A stretch of DNA of 64,000 nucleotides from assembly GCA_937923405.1 (NCBI GenBank), contig CALDUY010000005.1:248001-312000 (forward strand), read 5' to 3'. The DNA is from an uncultured Gemmataceae bacterium. GTDB lineage: Bacteria > Planctomycetota > Planctomycetia > Gemmatales > Gemmataceae. This document shows positions 7,781 to 17,600 of the stretch, piece after piece. The notes beneath the pieces are model-generated. The model made no database searches, had not been told where the DNA came from, and was given only the letters and a program-made list of their open reading frames with translations. A program made the position numbers and the translations under genes. How positions within the stretch are numbered: position 1 is the first letter of the stretch; every line of letters begins with the position of its first letter.

Positions 7781-9430
7781 TCAGTCTCGGTAGTTTGCTG
7801 GTCGCCCGGCGCGGCGATAGTCCTGCACCCCTTCATACTTGCCCATTTTATGGTTATACCAAATCGAGTGAGCATCGCCCTGAGCGCGGACCTTGAGTAG
7901 GCGATGCCCCATCGCTTCGAGCTTGGCCACCGCTTCGCCGTGTTTGTCCCACGTCGCCGCCTCCAGCTGTACGCGATCGGGGAACCACTGATGGTGCATA
8001 CGCGGTGCGTCCACTGCCTGACGAAGCGGCATCTCGAAGTCAATCACGTTCAGAAGCACGTTCAAGGTCGTGTTGATGATGGTTCGTCCGCCAGGACTGC
8101 CCGTGATGAGAACGGCGCGTCCGTCCTTAACGACAATCGTCGGTGTCATGCTCGACAACATCCGCTTACCGGGAGCGATCAGGTTGGCCTCGGTGCCGAT
8201 CTGGCCGGTGCGCGTCGTCACTCCCGGACGTGGGTTGAAGTCGGTCATCTGATTATTGAGCAAAAAACCGGCTCCGCGAACAACGACCTTACTGCCGAAA
8301 GAATCTTCCAACGTTGTCGTTGTACTGACGGCAAGGCCCGACGCATCGAGAATGGAATAGTGCGTCGTATGCTCCTTTTCGTCGGCGAGTTTGATTTCGC
8401 CAGCGATGGCCTCACTAAGAGTGGCTCGGCGAAGATCGATGCTCTGAGCGAGTTTCTTGGCATACTCCTTAGTGGTCAGATGCGCGGGGATTTGGACAAA
8501 GTCGGCATCGCCAAGATAGGCCGCTCGATCACGATACGCGCGACGCATCACCTCGGTAAGCAAATGCAGAGTCTCGGCAGAATAACGAGGATGCTTTTGC
8601 AGATCGAAATTCTCCAACATGTTGAGCATCTCGATCAGGCAGATGCCGCCCGAGGACGGCGGAGGCGGAACCAGAATTTCGTAGCCGCGGTAGCTGCCCC
8701 GCAGGGGTTGACGAACGACGGCACGGTAGGCGGCCAGATCTTTTTCGGTGATGAGGCCGCCACCGCGTCGCATCTCCTCGACGAGCAATTCCGCCGTCTT
8801 GCCCTGATAGAACCCAGCTGGCCCCAGCTCGGCGATACGCTGCAAGGTGTCGGCCAACTCGGGTTGGACCAGGCGATCGCCGACCTTCCAGGTGCCCTCC
8901 TTTTTGCCGAAGACCCGCTGCAGTTCGGGGAACTCCTTGGCTCGCCGTAGTGCCGCGTTCAACGAACCCGCCAATGCTGCATCGACGACGATTCCCTCGC
9001 GGGCCAGCTGAACCGCTGGTTCGACCAGAGATTTCCAGGGAAGCTTGCCGAAGCGTTCGTGAGCCAGAGCCAAGCCGGCCACACTGCCGGGCACCCCCAC
9101 GGTCAGATGGGAAGAACGTGGCTGCTTGACGAACAGATCCGCCGTGGCACTAGCGGGAGCCTTTTCGCGGTAGTCGATCACGACGGGAGGCGATTTGCCA
9201 TCCGCGGGCCGGATCACCATGAAGCCCCCGCCGCCGATGTTGCCCGCCTCGGGCCAAGCCACGGCCAGAGCGAAGCCGGTCGCCACCGCCGCATCGACCG
9301 CATTTCCACCTTTGGCGAGCGTTTTTCTCCCTATCTCATTCGCTGCCGACGATACACTGACGACGATCTCTGAGGCCACTGCCGGAGTAGATCCAGCCAG
9401 CAGCGACAGCACCCAGATGCAGCCTCTCAT
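7781..9430 (-). CDS. ggt: Gamma-glutamyltransferase (exported)
   Basis: 549 residues with an N-terminal signal peptide (ends near T-P-A-V-A-S). The protein is made as one chain that cleaves itself before a threonine: E-H-T-T-H-Y-S-I is present, with the nucleophile Thr near residue 355. The small-subunit substrate motif G-S-P-G-G and the N-terminal G-G-N-A-V-D-A-A-V-A and G-N-I-G-G-G-G-F are also intact. The enzyme transfers or hydrolyses the gamma-glutamyl group of glutathione and related compounds in the periplasm. It sits 9 bases after the HEAT-repeat gene and 3 bases before the small membrane protein gene, consistent with an operon. Confidence 0.93.
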   Translation of the reverse strand: MRGCIWVLSLLAGSTPAVASEIVVSVSSAANEIGRKTLAKGGNAVDAAVATGFALAVAWPEAGNIGGGGFMVIRPADGKSPPVVIDYREKAPASATADLFVKQPRSSHLTVGVPGSVAGLALAHERFGKLPWKSLVEPAVQLAREGIVVDAALAGSLNAALRRAKEFPELQRVFGKKEGTWKVGDRLVQPELADTLQRIAELGPAGFYQGKTAELLVEEMRRGGGLITEKDLAAYRAVVRQPLRGSYRGYEILVPPPPSSGGICLIEMLNMLENFDLQKHPRYSAETLHLLTEVMRRAYRDRAAYLGDADFVQIPAHLTTKEYAKKLAQSIDLRRATLSEAIAGEIKLADEKEHTTHYSILDASGLAVSTTTTLEDSFGSKVVVRGAGFLLNNQMTDFNPRPGVTTRTGQIGTEANLIAPGKRMLSSMTPTIVVKDGRAVLITGSPGGRTIINTTLNVLLNVIDFEMPLRQAVDAPRMHHQWFPDRVQLEAATWDKHGEAVAKLEAMGHRLLKVRAQGDAHSIWYNHKMGKYEGVQDYRRAGRPANYRD

Positions 9431-9439
9431 GTTGTCGAA

Positions 9440-10438
9440 CTACCCTTCTTCGATGGTGCGGAGTAGGTCGGCTGCCTCGCGACGGATCGCCTCACTCTCG
9501 TCTTCCAGACAGCGTCGCAGCACGGGAATGACCAGGTGCTTCTGGAAGGTGATCGAGTACACCGCTCGGGCCGCCTGCAGGCGGACGAAAGCATCGGGGT
9601 CGCCCATCGCAATGAGCAGCGCTTTCAACTCATTCTTGGCCTCGGCCCCCAACGTGGCCAGAGCGCGACTGGCCGTTCGCCTGGTTTCGCGTTCTGGCTG
9701 ACGGAGCAGGGCCACTAACTCTGGCACGATGGCCCTGCCCACTGTTCGCAGCCATTCTTCCGCTGTCTGTCGCACCTCGGCGTTAGCGTGGAGCAGTTGC
9801 GGCATGCAGAAGGTCAGAATCAATTCTTTCTTCGGAGCCTGTTTCCACAGTTCATAAGCCTCAAGCAGTTCTCGAAGTGCCGTGGCGTTGGCCTGCCTGT
9901 CCGTCGGTGCGACATTAGGGCTGAGTTCAGGCTTGGCGGGACTTGACCCTGATCCCGGTCCGGGAATGGTAGCCACAGCGGAAGGCGGCGATTCCTGGCG
10001 AGTCGGTTCCTCGACCACTCCGACCCAGTTGTGCAGCATCGCCACCGCTAAGATCAGCCCTTGCAGACTGACGAGGGTTCCTGCTAGGGACAGGCCACAG
10101 GCCTGCAAACCTCGATTCAGCGCCGTGGGCAGTAGAGACACTCCGACAAGCAAGCCCAGGCCCGCCAGTATTGCCGCGAGGGGCCGCAGACTCGGCAGCC
10201 AGGCCATGCCAAAGGCGAGCAAGCCAAACAGAATGGCCAGCAGGGCCAACGGAGCAGGTTGGTTCGCAGGTGGCTCGATGGATTTCGCCGTCACCTGAGC
10301 CGAATGAGGCGTCGCTACTTCTCGGGACAGCGGCACAAAGCGCGGAGCAAGCTGCGGCACGCCCAGCGAACAACTCGGGCATTCTTCCCCAGGTAGACAC
10401 AATGTCAAGCAACGCGGACAGTGCGAGGCGTCGGCCAT
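9440..10438 (-). CDS. Zinc-ribbon membrane protein with C-terminal HEAT repeats
   Basis: 332 residues from ATG 10438, preceded by GGAAGGGA at good spacing (an upstream GTG at 10459 lies within that site). N-terminal C-P-R-C and C-P-S-C form a zinc ribbon. Three hydrophobic segments lie between about 65 and 140, followed by a Pro/Ser-rich linker. HEAT-like helices then fill about 190-330 (for example D-P-D-A-F-V-R-L-Q-A-A-R-A-V). HEAT repeats bind partner proteins. It is the first gene of the minus-strand run through ggt, and it is divergent from the tricorn-like gene. Confidence 0.78.
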   Translation of the reverse strand: MADASHCPRCLTLCLPGEECPSCSLGVPQLAPRFVPLSREVATPHSAQVTAKSIEPPANQPAPLALLAILFGLLAFGMAWLPSLRPLAAILAGLGLLVGVSLLPTALNRGLQACGLSLAGTLVSLQGLILAVAMLHNWVGVVEEPTRQESPPSAVATIPGPGSGSSPAKPELSPNVAPTDRQANATALRELLEAYELWKQAPKKELILTFCMPQLLHANAEVRQTAEEWLRTVGRAIVPELVALLRQPERETRRTASRALATLGAEAKNELKALLIAMGDPDAFVRLQAARAVYSITFQKHLVIPVLRRCLEDESEAIRREAADLLRTIEEG

Positions 10439-10690
10439 GATCGCATTCCCTTCCACCACCAGAAGCGTTCAAACAACTCCCGGCTCAACCGCCCCCATAC
10501 CAATTGTCCGCACAGAGTTCCAGGCATTCCTAGTGCAATCGGCACTCCTACGCCGCTTTCCCAGTGCCCGTGCTTTACAGGAACGAGGCGATCCTGGTAA
10601 TCTGGAAGAGTGCTTGGTGTGGTTTTCGTGAGGGCCGTTCGTCCTCTCCTCTGGCCTTTGGGTCGAAAACCCTAGATTGTACCTACCTCA
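10439..10690. promoter_or_regulatory. Divergent promoter region
   Basis: 252 bases without a supported gene between divergent transcription units. A TAGATT hexamer at 10673-10678 lies 12 bases before the tricorn ATG, with CTGGCC 16 bases further upstream (10651-10656), similar to the TTGGCC/TAGGAT pair near 1421. On the minus strand a TTGCAC/TAGGAAT pair is visible around 10530-10545. Confidence 0.3.
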
Positions 10691-13600
10691 ATGAGAACCG
10701 CCGTCATGCTGCGTGTCCTGCTCTGTGTCGTCGCCATCAGTCTGACGACTCTCCCGGTCGCCGCTCAGGAGCCGATCCGCTTTGCCCGGACTCCCGACAT
10801 TTCGCCTGATGGCAAACTCATCGCTTTTAGCTATCTGGGCGATATTTTCACCGTCGAAACCATCGGCGGGACGGCCCGAGCCATCACCACGCATCCCGCT
10901 CACGAGATCAATCCCGTCTTCAGTCCAGACGGTCAACACCTGGCGTTCAGTTCCAACCGACATGGCAGTTACGACGTGTTCGTCGTATCTGCACGGGGCG
11001 GCAAACCCACTCGCTTAACCTTCGATTCTGCCGCCGACATGGTCTGTGGCTGGACCCCAGATGGCAAAAACATTCTGTTTGCCTCGTCGCGTTCGATGGA
11101 GTTCCCGCCTTCCTTGGAGCTATACCTTGTCCCGATCACCGGGGGTCGCGTCACTCGGGTGACCGTCGCCGAGGGCAAGGAAGGAGTCTACTCCCCAAGC
11201 GGTGATCAGCTGCTCTACGTTCGCGGTCCCGGCATGTGGTATCGCAAGGGCTATCGCGGCTCGTCCAACGACGATCTCTGGCTATGCAACGCCGATGGAA
11301 CCCACAATCGCCGAATTACGACCTTTCAGGGACAGGACCACTCGCCGATGTGGAGTCCAGACGGGCAGACGATCTACTACGTCAGCGAAATTCATGGCGT
11401 GGCCAACATCGTCAAGCAAGCACCGACCATGCTGCCCCCCTCGGCCAAACCGACCGCGCTGACCCAGCACACGGACGAAAGCGTTCGACGGGCACGCCTC
11501 AGTCGCAATGGCGAGTGGATCGTCTACGAGTGTGGTCCAGATCTCTGGGTCGTCTCGACGAAAGAAAATTCTCAGCCGCGCAAGGTCGCCATTGAGGTCA
11601 ATGCCGACGATAAAAGCAATAACGAGCGAGTCCTGACCTTCACACGCGGCGTAACGCAGTATGCTCTGTCACCGGACGAAAAATTCGTTGTCTTCGCCGT
11701 GCAGGGCAAGCTCTTCCGCTTGGCAGTCAATCCTAACGCTCGCGCCGTGCAGCTGACGCATGGTCCTTCTAACGATCACGGCGCGATCTGGTCGCCCGAT
11801 GGTTCCAAGTTACTGTTTCTGTCCGATCGCGATGGCCAGGAAGATATTTACTTACTGGAGCAAGACGATCCCGATCATCCGAAATTAACCGATGCCTATC
11901 GGTTCAAAATCACTCGCTTAACTCACACGCGCGAGGCAGAGTCCGGCGTGAGTTTCTCGCCCGATGGCAAGCGCGTCGCCTTTCTCAGCGGTGGGAAGTT
12001 GCACACGATGACACCCGACGGCAAGGATCTGAAAACTATCGTCGATCAAGTTGCTGTCTTTGATTACGATTGGTCGCCCGATGGCCGCTGGTTCGTTTTT
12101 GCTCGACGCGACGGTTCGTTCGCCAGCGAACTGTACATCGTTCCTTCCACTGGCCCGACGGCAGTAGATCCGATTCGCAACATCACTCGCTACGCCACCT
12201 TCAATGCCGGAGTGACTTGGAGTGCTGATGGCAAGAAGCTGGCCTTTCTGAGCGAGCGACGAGGAGCAGCGAATCTGCATGTGCTGTCGTTGGAAAAACC
12301 CCAGGCGGAATCGAGTGCCTCGGCGAACAAACCGCCTACTCCTCCGTCTCCAGTTGGGCTATGGGGCTCGCGTCCCCCCTTGTCCATCGACTGGGACGAC
12401 ATCCATTTACGCGCTCAACCCGTGGTACGCGGTCTCGTCGATGAAGCGGTGATCTCTCCGGATGGATCTAAAGTCGCTTTTCGCGATACGAATAGTCGAG
12501 ATCTTTGGGTGGCCAGTAGTAACGGCAGTTCCGTGACTCGGCTCACGACCGGCGGCCTGAATCCCCGTCAGATTCAGTGGTCGCGGCGGAAAAACGTCCT
12601 TGGTGCAACCATCGAACTGCTGTATTTCCTCGATGGTCAGGGGAACTTCCGCCTGTGCAATGCCAGCAGCAACCTCAACACTCCATCCCCCCCTGGCGAG
12701 CCGCGACCAGCAACGCCCCCCACTGAGCGCTTGTTGACCATGCCGTTCAAGATTCGCATGAGCATCCGTCAGGACGAATTGTTCACGGAGATGTTCGATC
12801 AAAGCTGGCGTTACCTCAGCGAACACTTCTACGATGAAAATTTCCACGACCGGAACTGGGATGAAGTCCGGCAGCGTTATCGACCGTTGGTGAAGCATGT
12901 CGCCATGAAAGAGGACTTATACGCTCTGCTGTATCTCATGATGGGCGAATTGAACGCCTCCCATCTGGGAGTGACAGGCTTCATCACAGGGCCAGAAGAA
13001 GACACGGCAGAGTTAGGCTTGCTGTGGGATCAGGCTCACAAAGGTAAAGGACTAAAGATTGCCGAGATCCTTAAACGGGGTCCAGCAGATCGCAAAGGGA
13101 TCCAGCTCAAACCTGGCGAGTATGTGGTGGCCATCGACGGCGTCGAGTTAACCGAGCAAACCAATCTGTCGCGACTGCTCAATGGCAAGGTTGGGGAAGC
13201 CGTCTTCCTCTCCATCGCCACGGCTCCGGACGCGCCGAAGGAGCGATGGCGACGTGTCGAATTACAGGGGATGCCGCGTTTCTCGGGACCGAACCAGCCG
13301 CTCGGCGTCGCGGACCTGATGTACGATCGCTGGGTCGCGAAAAACGCCGCCAAGGTCGCCGAACTCTCGGGCGGCAAACTCGGCTACATCCACATCCCTA
13401 GTATGGACGAGAACGGCCTTGACGCCTTTGTAAGGTCGCTTTACTCCGATAACTTCGATAAGGAAGCGATCGTGCTGGACGTACGCTACAACGGCGGCGG
13501 CTTCACCCATGACCAGGTGCTGAACTATCTGGGCAGCAAAGAGCATACCATCTTCCGCAATCGCGACGGTGGTCAGGGATCAGTGCTTCGTGCTTGGGAT

Positions 13601-14032
13601 CGGAAATGGCACAAGCCCGTTGTGCTGCTCATCAATAACCGCAGCTACAGCGACGCGGAGATTTTCCCCAATGCTTTCAAGACTCTGGGACTAGGCAAAC
13701 TGGTCGGCGAACCGACGGGCGGTTTCGTGATCGGCACTTCTGTTGTGCCTCTCATCGATGGCTCAATCTTCCGCATTCCCCGCATTGGCGTTTGGACCAC
13801 TAAAGGCGTGAACATGGAAAAGCAAGGCGTGCAACCGGACATTCTGGTGGAAAACCATCCCGATCAGCTTGCCAAAGGAGACGATGCCCAGTTGGCTCGC
13901 GCCGTGCAAACGCTACAAGTTGAAGTTGTTGAGTGGAAGAAGCAACGCGCGCCCGAGACGGTGATCGGCTCCGTGAAACCGCCCGTCCCACCTAACTCGT
14001 CCAGCGTGGCGCCTAGCGGAATTCGACCGTGA
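10691..14032 (+). CDS. Tricorn protease homolog, exported
   Basis: 1113 residues. A signal peptide spans residues 1-25. Beta-propeller blades with repeated F-S-P-D-G, W-S-P-D-G and W-T-P-D-G run from about 30 to 600. A helical region follows at about 690-770, a PDZ domain at about 775-865, and an S41-type serine protease core at about 900-1075. Likely catalytic residues are Ser757-His758 in the N-A-S-H-L-G-V segment and Ser987 in R-S-Y-S-D-A-E-I-F-P. Tricorn enzymes degrade peptides, the propellers gating access; bacterial homologues with signal peptides act outside the cytoplasm. Length and domain order fit the family. The ribosome-binding site is weak; ATG 10706 is an alternative start that keeps the signal peptide. 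Confidence 0.9.
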   Translation: MRTAVMLRVLLCVVAISLTTLPVAAQEPIRFARTPDISPDGKLIAFSYLGDIFTVETIGGTARAITTHPAHEINPVFSPDGQHLAFSSNRHGSYDVFVVSARGGKPTRLTFDSAADMVCGWTPDGKNILFASSRSMEFPPSLELYLVPITGGRVTRVTVAEGKEGVYSPSGDQLLYVRGPGMWYRKGYRGSSNDDLWLCNADGTHNRRITTFQGQDHSPMWSPDGQTIYYVSEIHGVANIVKQAPTMLPPSAKPTALTQHTDESVRRARLSRNGEWIVYECGPDLWVVSTKENSQPRKVAIEVNADDKSNNERVLTFTRGVTQYALSPDEKFVVFAVQGKLFRLAVNPNARAVQLTHGPSNDHGAIWSPDGSKLLFLSDRDGQEDIYLLEQDDPDHPKLTDAYRFKITRLTHTREAESGVSFSPDGKRVAFLSGGKLHTMTPDGKDLKTIVDQVAVFDYDWSPDGRWFVFARRDGSFASELYIVPSTGPTAVDPIRNITRYATFNAGVTWSADGKKLAFLSERRGAANLHVLSLEKPQAESSASANKPPTPPSPVGLWGSRPPLSIDWDDIHLRAQPVVRGLVDEAVISPDGSKVAFRDTNSRDLWVASSNGSSVTRLTTGGLNPRQIQWSRRKNVLGATIELLYFLDGQGNFRLCNASSNLNTPSPPGEPRPATPPTERLLTMPFKIRMSIRQDELFTEMFDQSWRYLSEHFYDENFHDRNWDEVRQRYRPLVKHVAMKEDLYALLYLMMGELNASHLGVTGFITGPEEDTAELGLLWDQAHKGKGLKIAEILKRGPADRKGIQLKPGEYVVAIDGVELTEQTNLSRLLNGKVGEAVFLSIATAPDAPKERWRRVELQGMPRFSGPNQPLGVADLMYDRWVAKNAAKVAELSGGKLGYIHIPSMDENGLDAFVRSLYSDNFDKEAIVLDVRYNGGGFTHDQVLNYLGSKEHTIFRNRDGGQGSVLRAWDRKWHKPVVLLINNRSYSDAEIFPNAFKTLGLGKLVGEPTGGFVIGTSVVPLIDGSIFRIPRIGVWTTKGVNMEKQGVQPDILVENHPDQLAKGDDAQLARAVQTLQVEVVEWKKQRAPETVIGSVKPPVPPNSSSVAPSGIRP

Positions 14033-14160
14033 GGAGGCCAGACTGATGGCCAAGCAACTAACGCGGAGCAATCCCCTCTCTTTTGTCGAGAAGCTTGGGC
14101 ACTAGTGATTGATTGCAGCTGCATTGTGGGGTGGCTAGATATGACTCTTCTGCTCTGAAC

Positions 14161-14215
14161 GGAGGGCATTAGCCCTCCTTGCTTCGTCACCTCCACGGAG
14201 GACTGATGTCCTCCG
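14161..14215. repeat. Two short palindromes, GGAGG type
   Basis: GGAGGGC/GCCCTCC with a four-base loop (14161-14178) is followed by CGGAGGAC/GTCCTCCG, also with a four-base loop (14196-14215). The two are similar to one another, which suggests they are copies of one mobile or structural repeat family. A GCTCGGAAG direct repeat follows at 14215 and 14238. Confidence 0.6.
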
Positions 14216-14337
14216 CTCGGAAGTGCTTCGCACCACGCTCGGAAGCTCGAAGACGCGAATCTTCCTACAGTTCAGCTGCAATAAATCATTAGAGCGATCC
14301 TCAAGATGGTGTAGCGGTAGCGGGGGATAAAGTTTTT

Positions 14338-14423
14338 CCGCAGGCTGAAGCCTGCGGCTACCGATTCCTCCGAACTGGTAGTCGCAGGCTTTAGCCTGCG
14401 CTCTGAAACAAATTCGCAGGCTG
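14338..14423. repeat. REP-like inverted pair of GCAGGCT palindromes
   Basis: CCGCAGGCT-GA-AGCCTGCGG (14338-14357) and CGCAGGCT-TT-AGCCTGCG (14383-14400) are each near-perfect palindromes. Their flanks CTACC (14358-14362) and GGTAG (14377-14381) are mutually inverted, so the two units form a larger inverted pair like a REP doublet (BIME/REPIN). A half copy TTCGCAGGCTGA follows at about 14413-14424. REP-like elements of this shape are usually scattered between genes and mobilised by a RAYT transposase elsewhere in the genome; none is in this window. Confidence 0.7.
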
Positions 14424-14553
14424 ATCAAGTTGCACCAATTATAACGGGTATTGACGCCGACGTGGCCAAGGAAGTTTATCCCTCGTTTCACAACGTCCAG
14501 ACCTACATCAGAAGAGGAATGCGCGAGATTGAATGATCTTTGCCCATATTCAA

Positions 14554-14606
14554 GATGAGTTAAGCTATACTGGAGCAACGCAGGATGAGTTAGCTATACT
14601 GGAGCA
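14554..14606 (+). repeat. Imperfect tandem repeat containing TATACT, upstream of the kinase gene
   Basis: Two copies of GATGAGTTAnGCTATACTGG plus AGCA (14554-14577 and 14584-14606) differ by one base and start 30 bases apart. Each contains TATACT, a good -10 hexamer (14566-14571 and 14595-14600). The second copy is 40 bases before the kinase ATG. A duplicated promoter core is the likeliest reading. Confidence 0.5.
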
Positions 14607-14645
14607 TGGCAGTTCAAGTGTACGTGGAACGGTCGGAGACGGTGA

Positions 14646-17600
14646 ATGGCGACGCTTTTTCGATGCGTCCAGGGTCACCACTGGCAAGACGAATTCGACG
14701 ATATCAGTATCGCCGATGGGGAGATTCCTTGTCCGGAATGCGGCCGGCCTTCGTTTGCCTGTCATCCAGATCGGGATCACGCACAGGCCACCGAAGCCTA
14801 CCCCGTTGCTGTCGTTGCCGACCAACCGACCACGGTTCAACCTCCCGTAGACGATCCCGAAGCGACCGAGATTCGTCCCTCGCCCGCGTTCGTACCGCTT
14901 GCTGATCCCTCGGTTGAGCCACCTTTCGTTCTCCCGCGAAAACAACCCAGTGCAGAGGCTTCCGCTACTAAGCCGGGATCTAATCGCCGCCCCACGCAAG
15001 CGAAGCCAAACATCCCTGGCTACGAGATTCTCAGCGAACTGGGGCGTGGTGGGATGGGCGTGGTGTACAAAGCCCGCCAAACAGGGCTGAACCGGCTCGT
15101 GGCGATCAAGATGATCCTCACCGGCAGCAATGCCGACGAGCGTGAACGCAGCCGGTTCCGCACCGAAGGCGAGGCGATTGCTCGGCTGCAGCATCCCAAC
15201 ATCGTCCAGGTGTTCGAGATCGGCGAACACGAGGGAAGCCCGTGGTTCTCCCTGGAGTATGTCGATGGTGGCAGTCTCGCCGACCGACTCAAAGGCGATC
15301 CGCTCGGGTTCAACGAGTCGGCCCAACTTGTGCAGACGATCGCGGCGGCTATCCATTTCGCCCACGAACATGGCGTCGTGCATCGCGATCTGAAGCCGGC
15401 TAACATTTTGCTGCAACGTGAAGAGAGCAGCATGAAGCTCTCAAAGAACAGTTCGGAGACCAGCGGCTCCAAAAAGATGAGCAGTTCTGCGCTGGTCTCG
15501 CCGCGGTTTGTGCCCAAGATCACCGACTTCGGTCTAGCCAAAAAGCTGGATGAAGAAATTCACCATACGCGATCTGGAATGGTCGTTGGAACGCCGTCTT
15601 ACATGGCTCCCGAGCAGGCCACCCAAGGGGGCAGCATCGGCCCAGCGACGGATATTTTTTCCCTCGGCGTAATTCTCTATCAACTCGTCACCGGTCGACT
15701 TCCCTTCATTGGGGAAACGGCGATGGAAGTGATGATTCGCGTCGCCCAGGAGGAGCCGCCCCCACCGAGTCGCTATGTGCCCCGACTGCCGCGCGACCTG
15801 GAAACGATCATCCTCAAATGCCTGGAAAAGGAGCAGACTCGTCGCTATCGGTCGGCTCAGGATCTCGCCGAGGATCTGCGACGTTTCCTGGCCCATGAGC
15901 CGATCTTGGCCCGCCCCGTCCGACCGCTGGAACGGCTCTGGCGTTGGGTGCGACGGCGACCAGCAATAGCAGGATTGATCGCCGTAGCCTCTTTGGCTGT
16001 CGTTAGTTTGTTAGTCACGATGGCCGTCTACGTTCAGCTGGAGCGGCATCGCAAAGCCGATCTGCGACAGAAGATCGAAGCTGCCCTGCTGCGTGCACGC
16101 CAAAAGGCGGAAGCCAACGAATGGGAAGCGATCCCGGCATTGTTGGAAGCACCACGCAAGCTGCTCGAAGAGGAACCGTCCCTGAGCGATCTGAACGAGC
16201 CGATTGCCGAGTTGAATCGAATCTCCCTGCAACACCTTCATGCCCGAAAGACGTTCGAGGCCTTCACGCGGTTGCGGACCGAGGCGGTGTTCCGGGCGTC
16301 GCAAGAGACAGCGGCTCCGACCCGCGAACGGCTGAAGGAGATTCGCGACACGCTTCGCAGTGCCCTGGCCACAGTAGGGGCTTCACCCACGTCGCCGCCC
16401 GACCTGGAAAGCGCCTATACCGACGAGGAAAAGGCGGAAATTCGCCGTGGGTGCTACGAACTGCTGCTGCTGTTCGCCGATAGTCTCGCTCGTGTTTCCG
16501 TCGATCATCCCACGCCGCCCAAGGCCAACCTTCTGGAAGCGTTGGGGGTACTCGACACGGCCAAGAAACTCGGCTTCAATACGCCGGCTTTCCATCTACA
16601 GCGTGCTCGCCTATTAAAGCTCGCTGGTCGAGAGGCCGAGTCTACCCAAGAGAGAGAATTTGCCAACGCCCTCAAGCCACAAAACGATCTAGATTACTAC
16701 TTACTCGGTCTGGAATATCTTTTGAGAGAAGATCGACTCAATGATGCCGAGCTCGCCTTCAACGCTGCGTTACGACTGAATCCCTCGCATTTTTGGGCTA
16801 CTTACTTCCTCGCGGTGTGCCATATCCATCAGGGCGAATTGACGGCGGCGCGGAATAATCTGACCACCTGCCTAGGACAGAAGCCCAACGAGGTCCGCAT
16901 GTTGCTGATGCGTGGCTTCGTGCTAGGACAGATGCAGATGTATCAGCAAGCCGAAGAGGATTTCGATCAGGCGATCCGCCTGTTAACCGACAAAAAGGAT
17001 CCCAATGAGCTATACGCCCTGCTCAACTATCGTGCCGTCACTCGCCTGGCGCAGAAACGTTACGCCGAGGCACTGGTCGATCTCGATCAAGCGATTCAAC
17101 TATATCCCGAAGGGTATCACGCCTACGTCACTCGTGCCGAAGTGCTGGAGAAGCAGTCACGTTCTAGCGACGCTCTTGCCTCCCTTGATGCCGCCATCGA
17201 TCGGGCACTGGCCATGCGTCAGCGAAACCTGGTCACTGACGTGACGCTGTCACAACTGTATCAGGCTCGCTACTGGATGCACGCCAAGGCCAAGAATCGT
17301 GCCGCTGCCATCGCCGATCTCGACCGCATCATTGCCCTGGGACTGAAAGGCATCAGCGAGACGAAGCAGGCACGCTTATTGCGTGATCGCGGTCATGCCT
17401 ACGTTCGAGCCAACGAGTTGGACAAGGCTCTGGCCAGCTATGACGAGGCAGCCAAACTCGACAAAACGCACGCTGACGTTCATCGTTGGCGTGGCGATGT
17501 GCTGCTGCGTCAAGGCAAGCACGAGCAGGCCGTGGCTGCGTATGACCGTTATCTCGAACTCGGTGGCAAACGCGACCAAACTGTCCTGCGTCTGCGAGCT

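Larger units (their letters stand above)
14033..14553. other. Intergenic region without genes, rich in short palindromes
   Basis: About 520 bases after the tricorn gene with no reading frame that looks coding. Its notable content is a set of four short palindromes listed separately. None has a clear T tract, so none is called as a terminator, although GGAGGGC-ATTA-GCCCTCC at 14161-14178 could serve as one. Confidence 0.6.

Noticed and set aside
7904-8950. 348-codon open frame on the + strand
   Set aside because: Lies antisense within ggt; its translation has no domain pattern, while the minus strand encodes an intact enzyme.
14161-14178. Intrinsic terminator of the tricorn gene
   Set aside because: Hairpin lacks a T tract and a similar unit follows at once, so repeat family membership explains it better.
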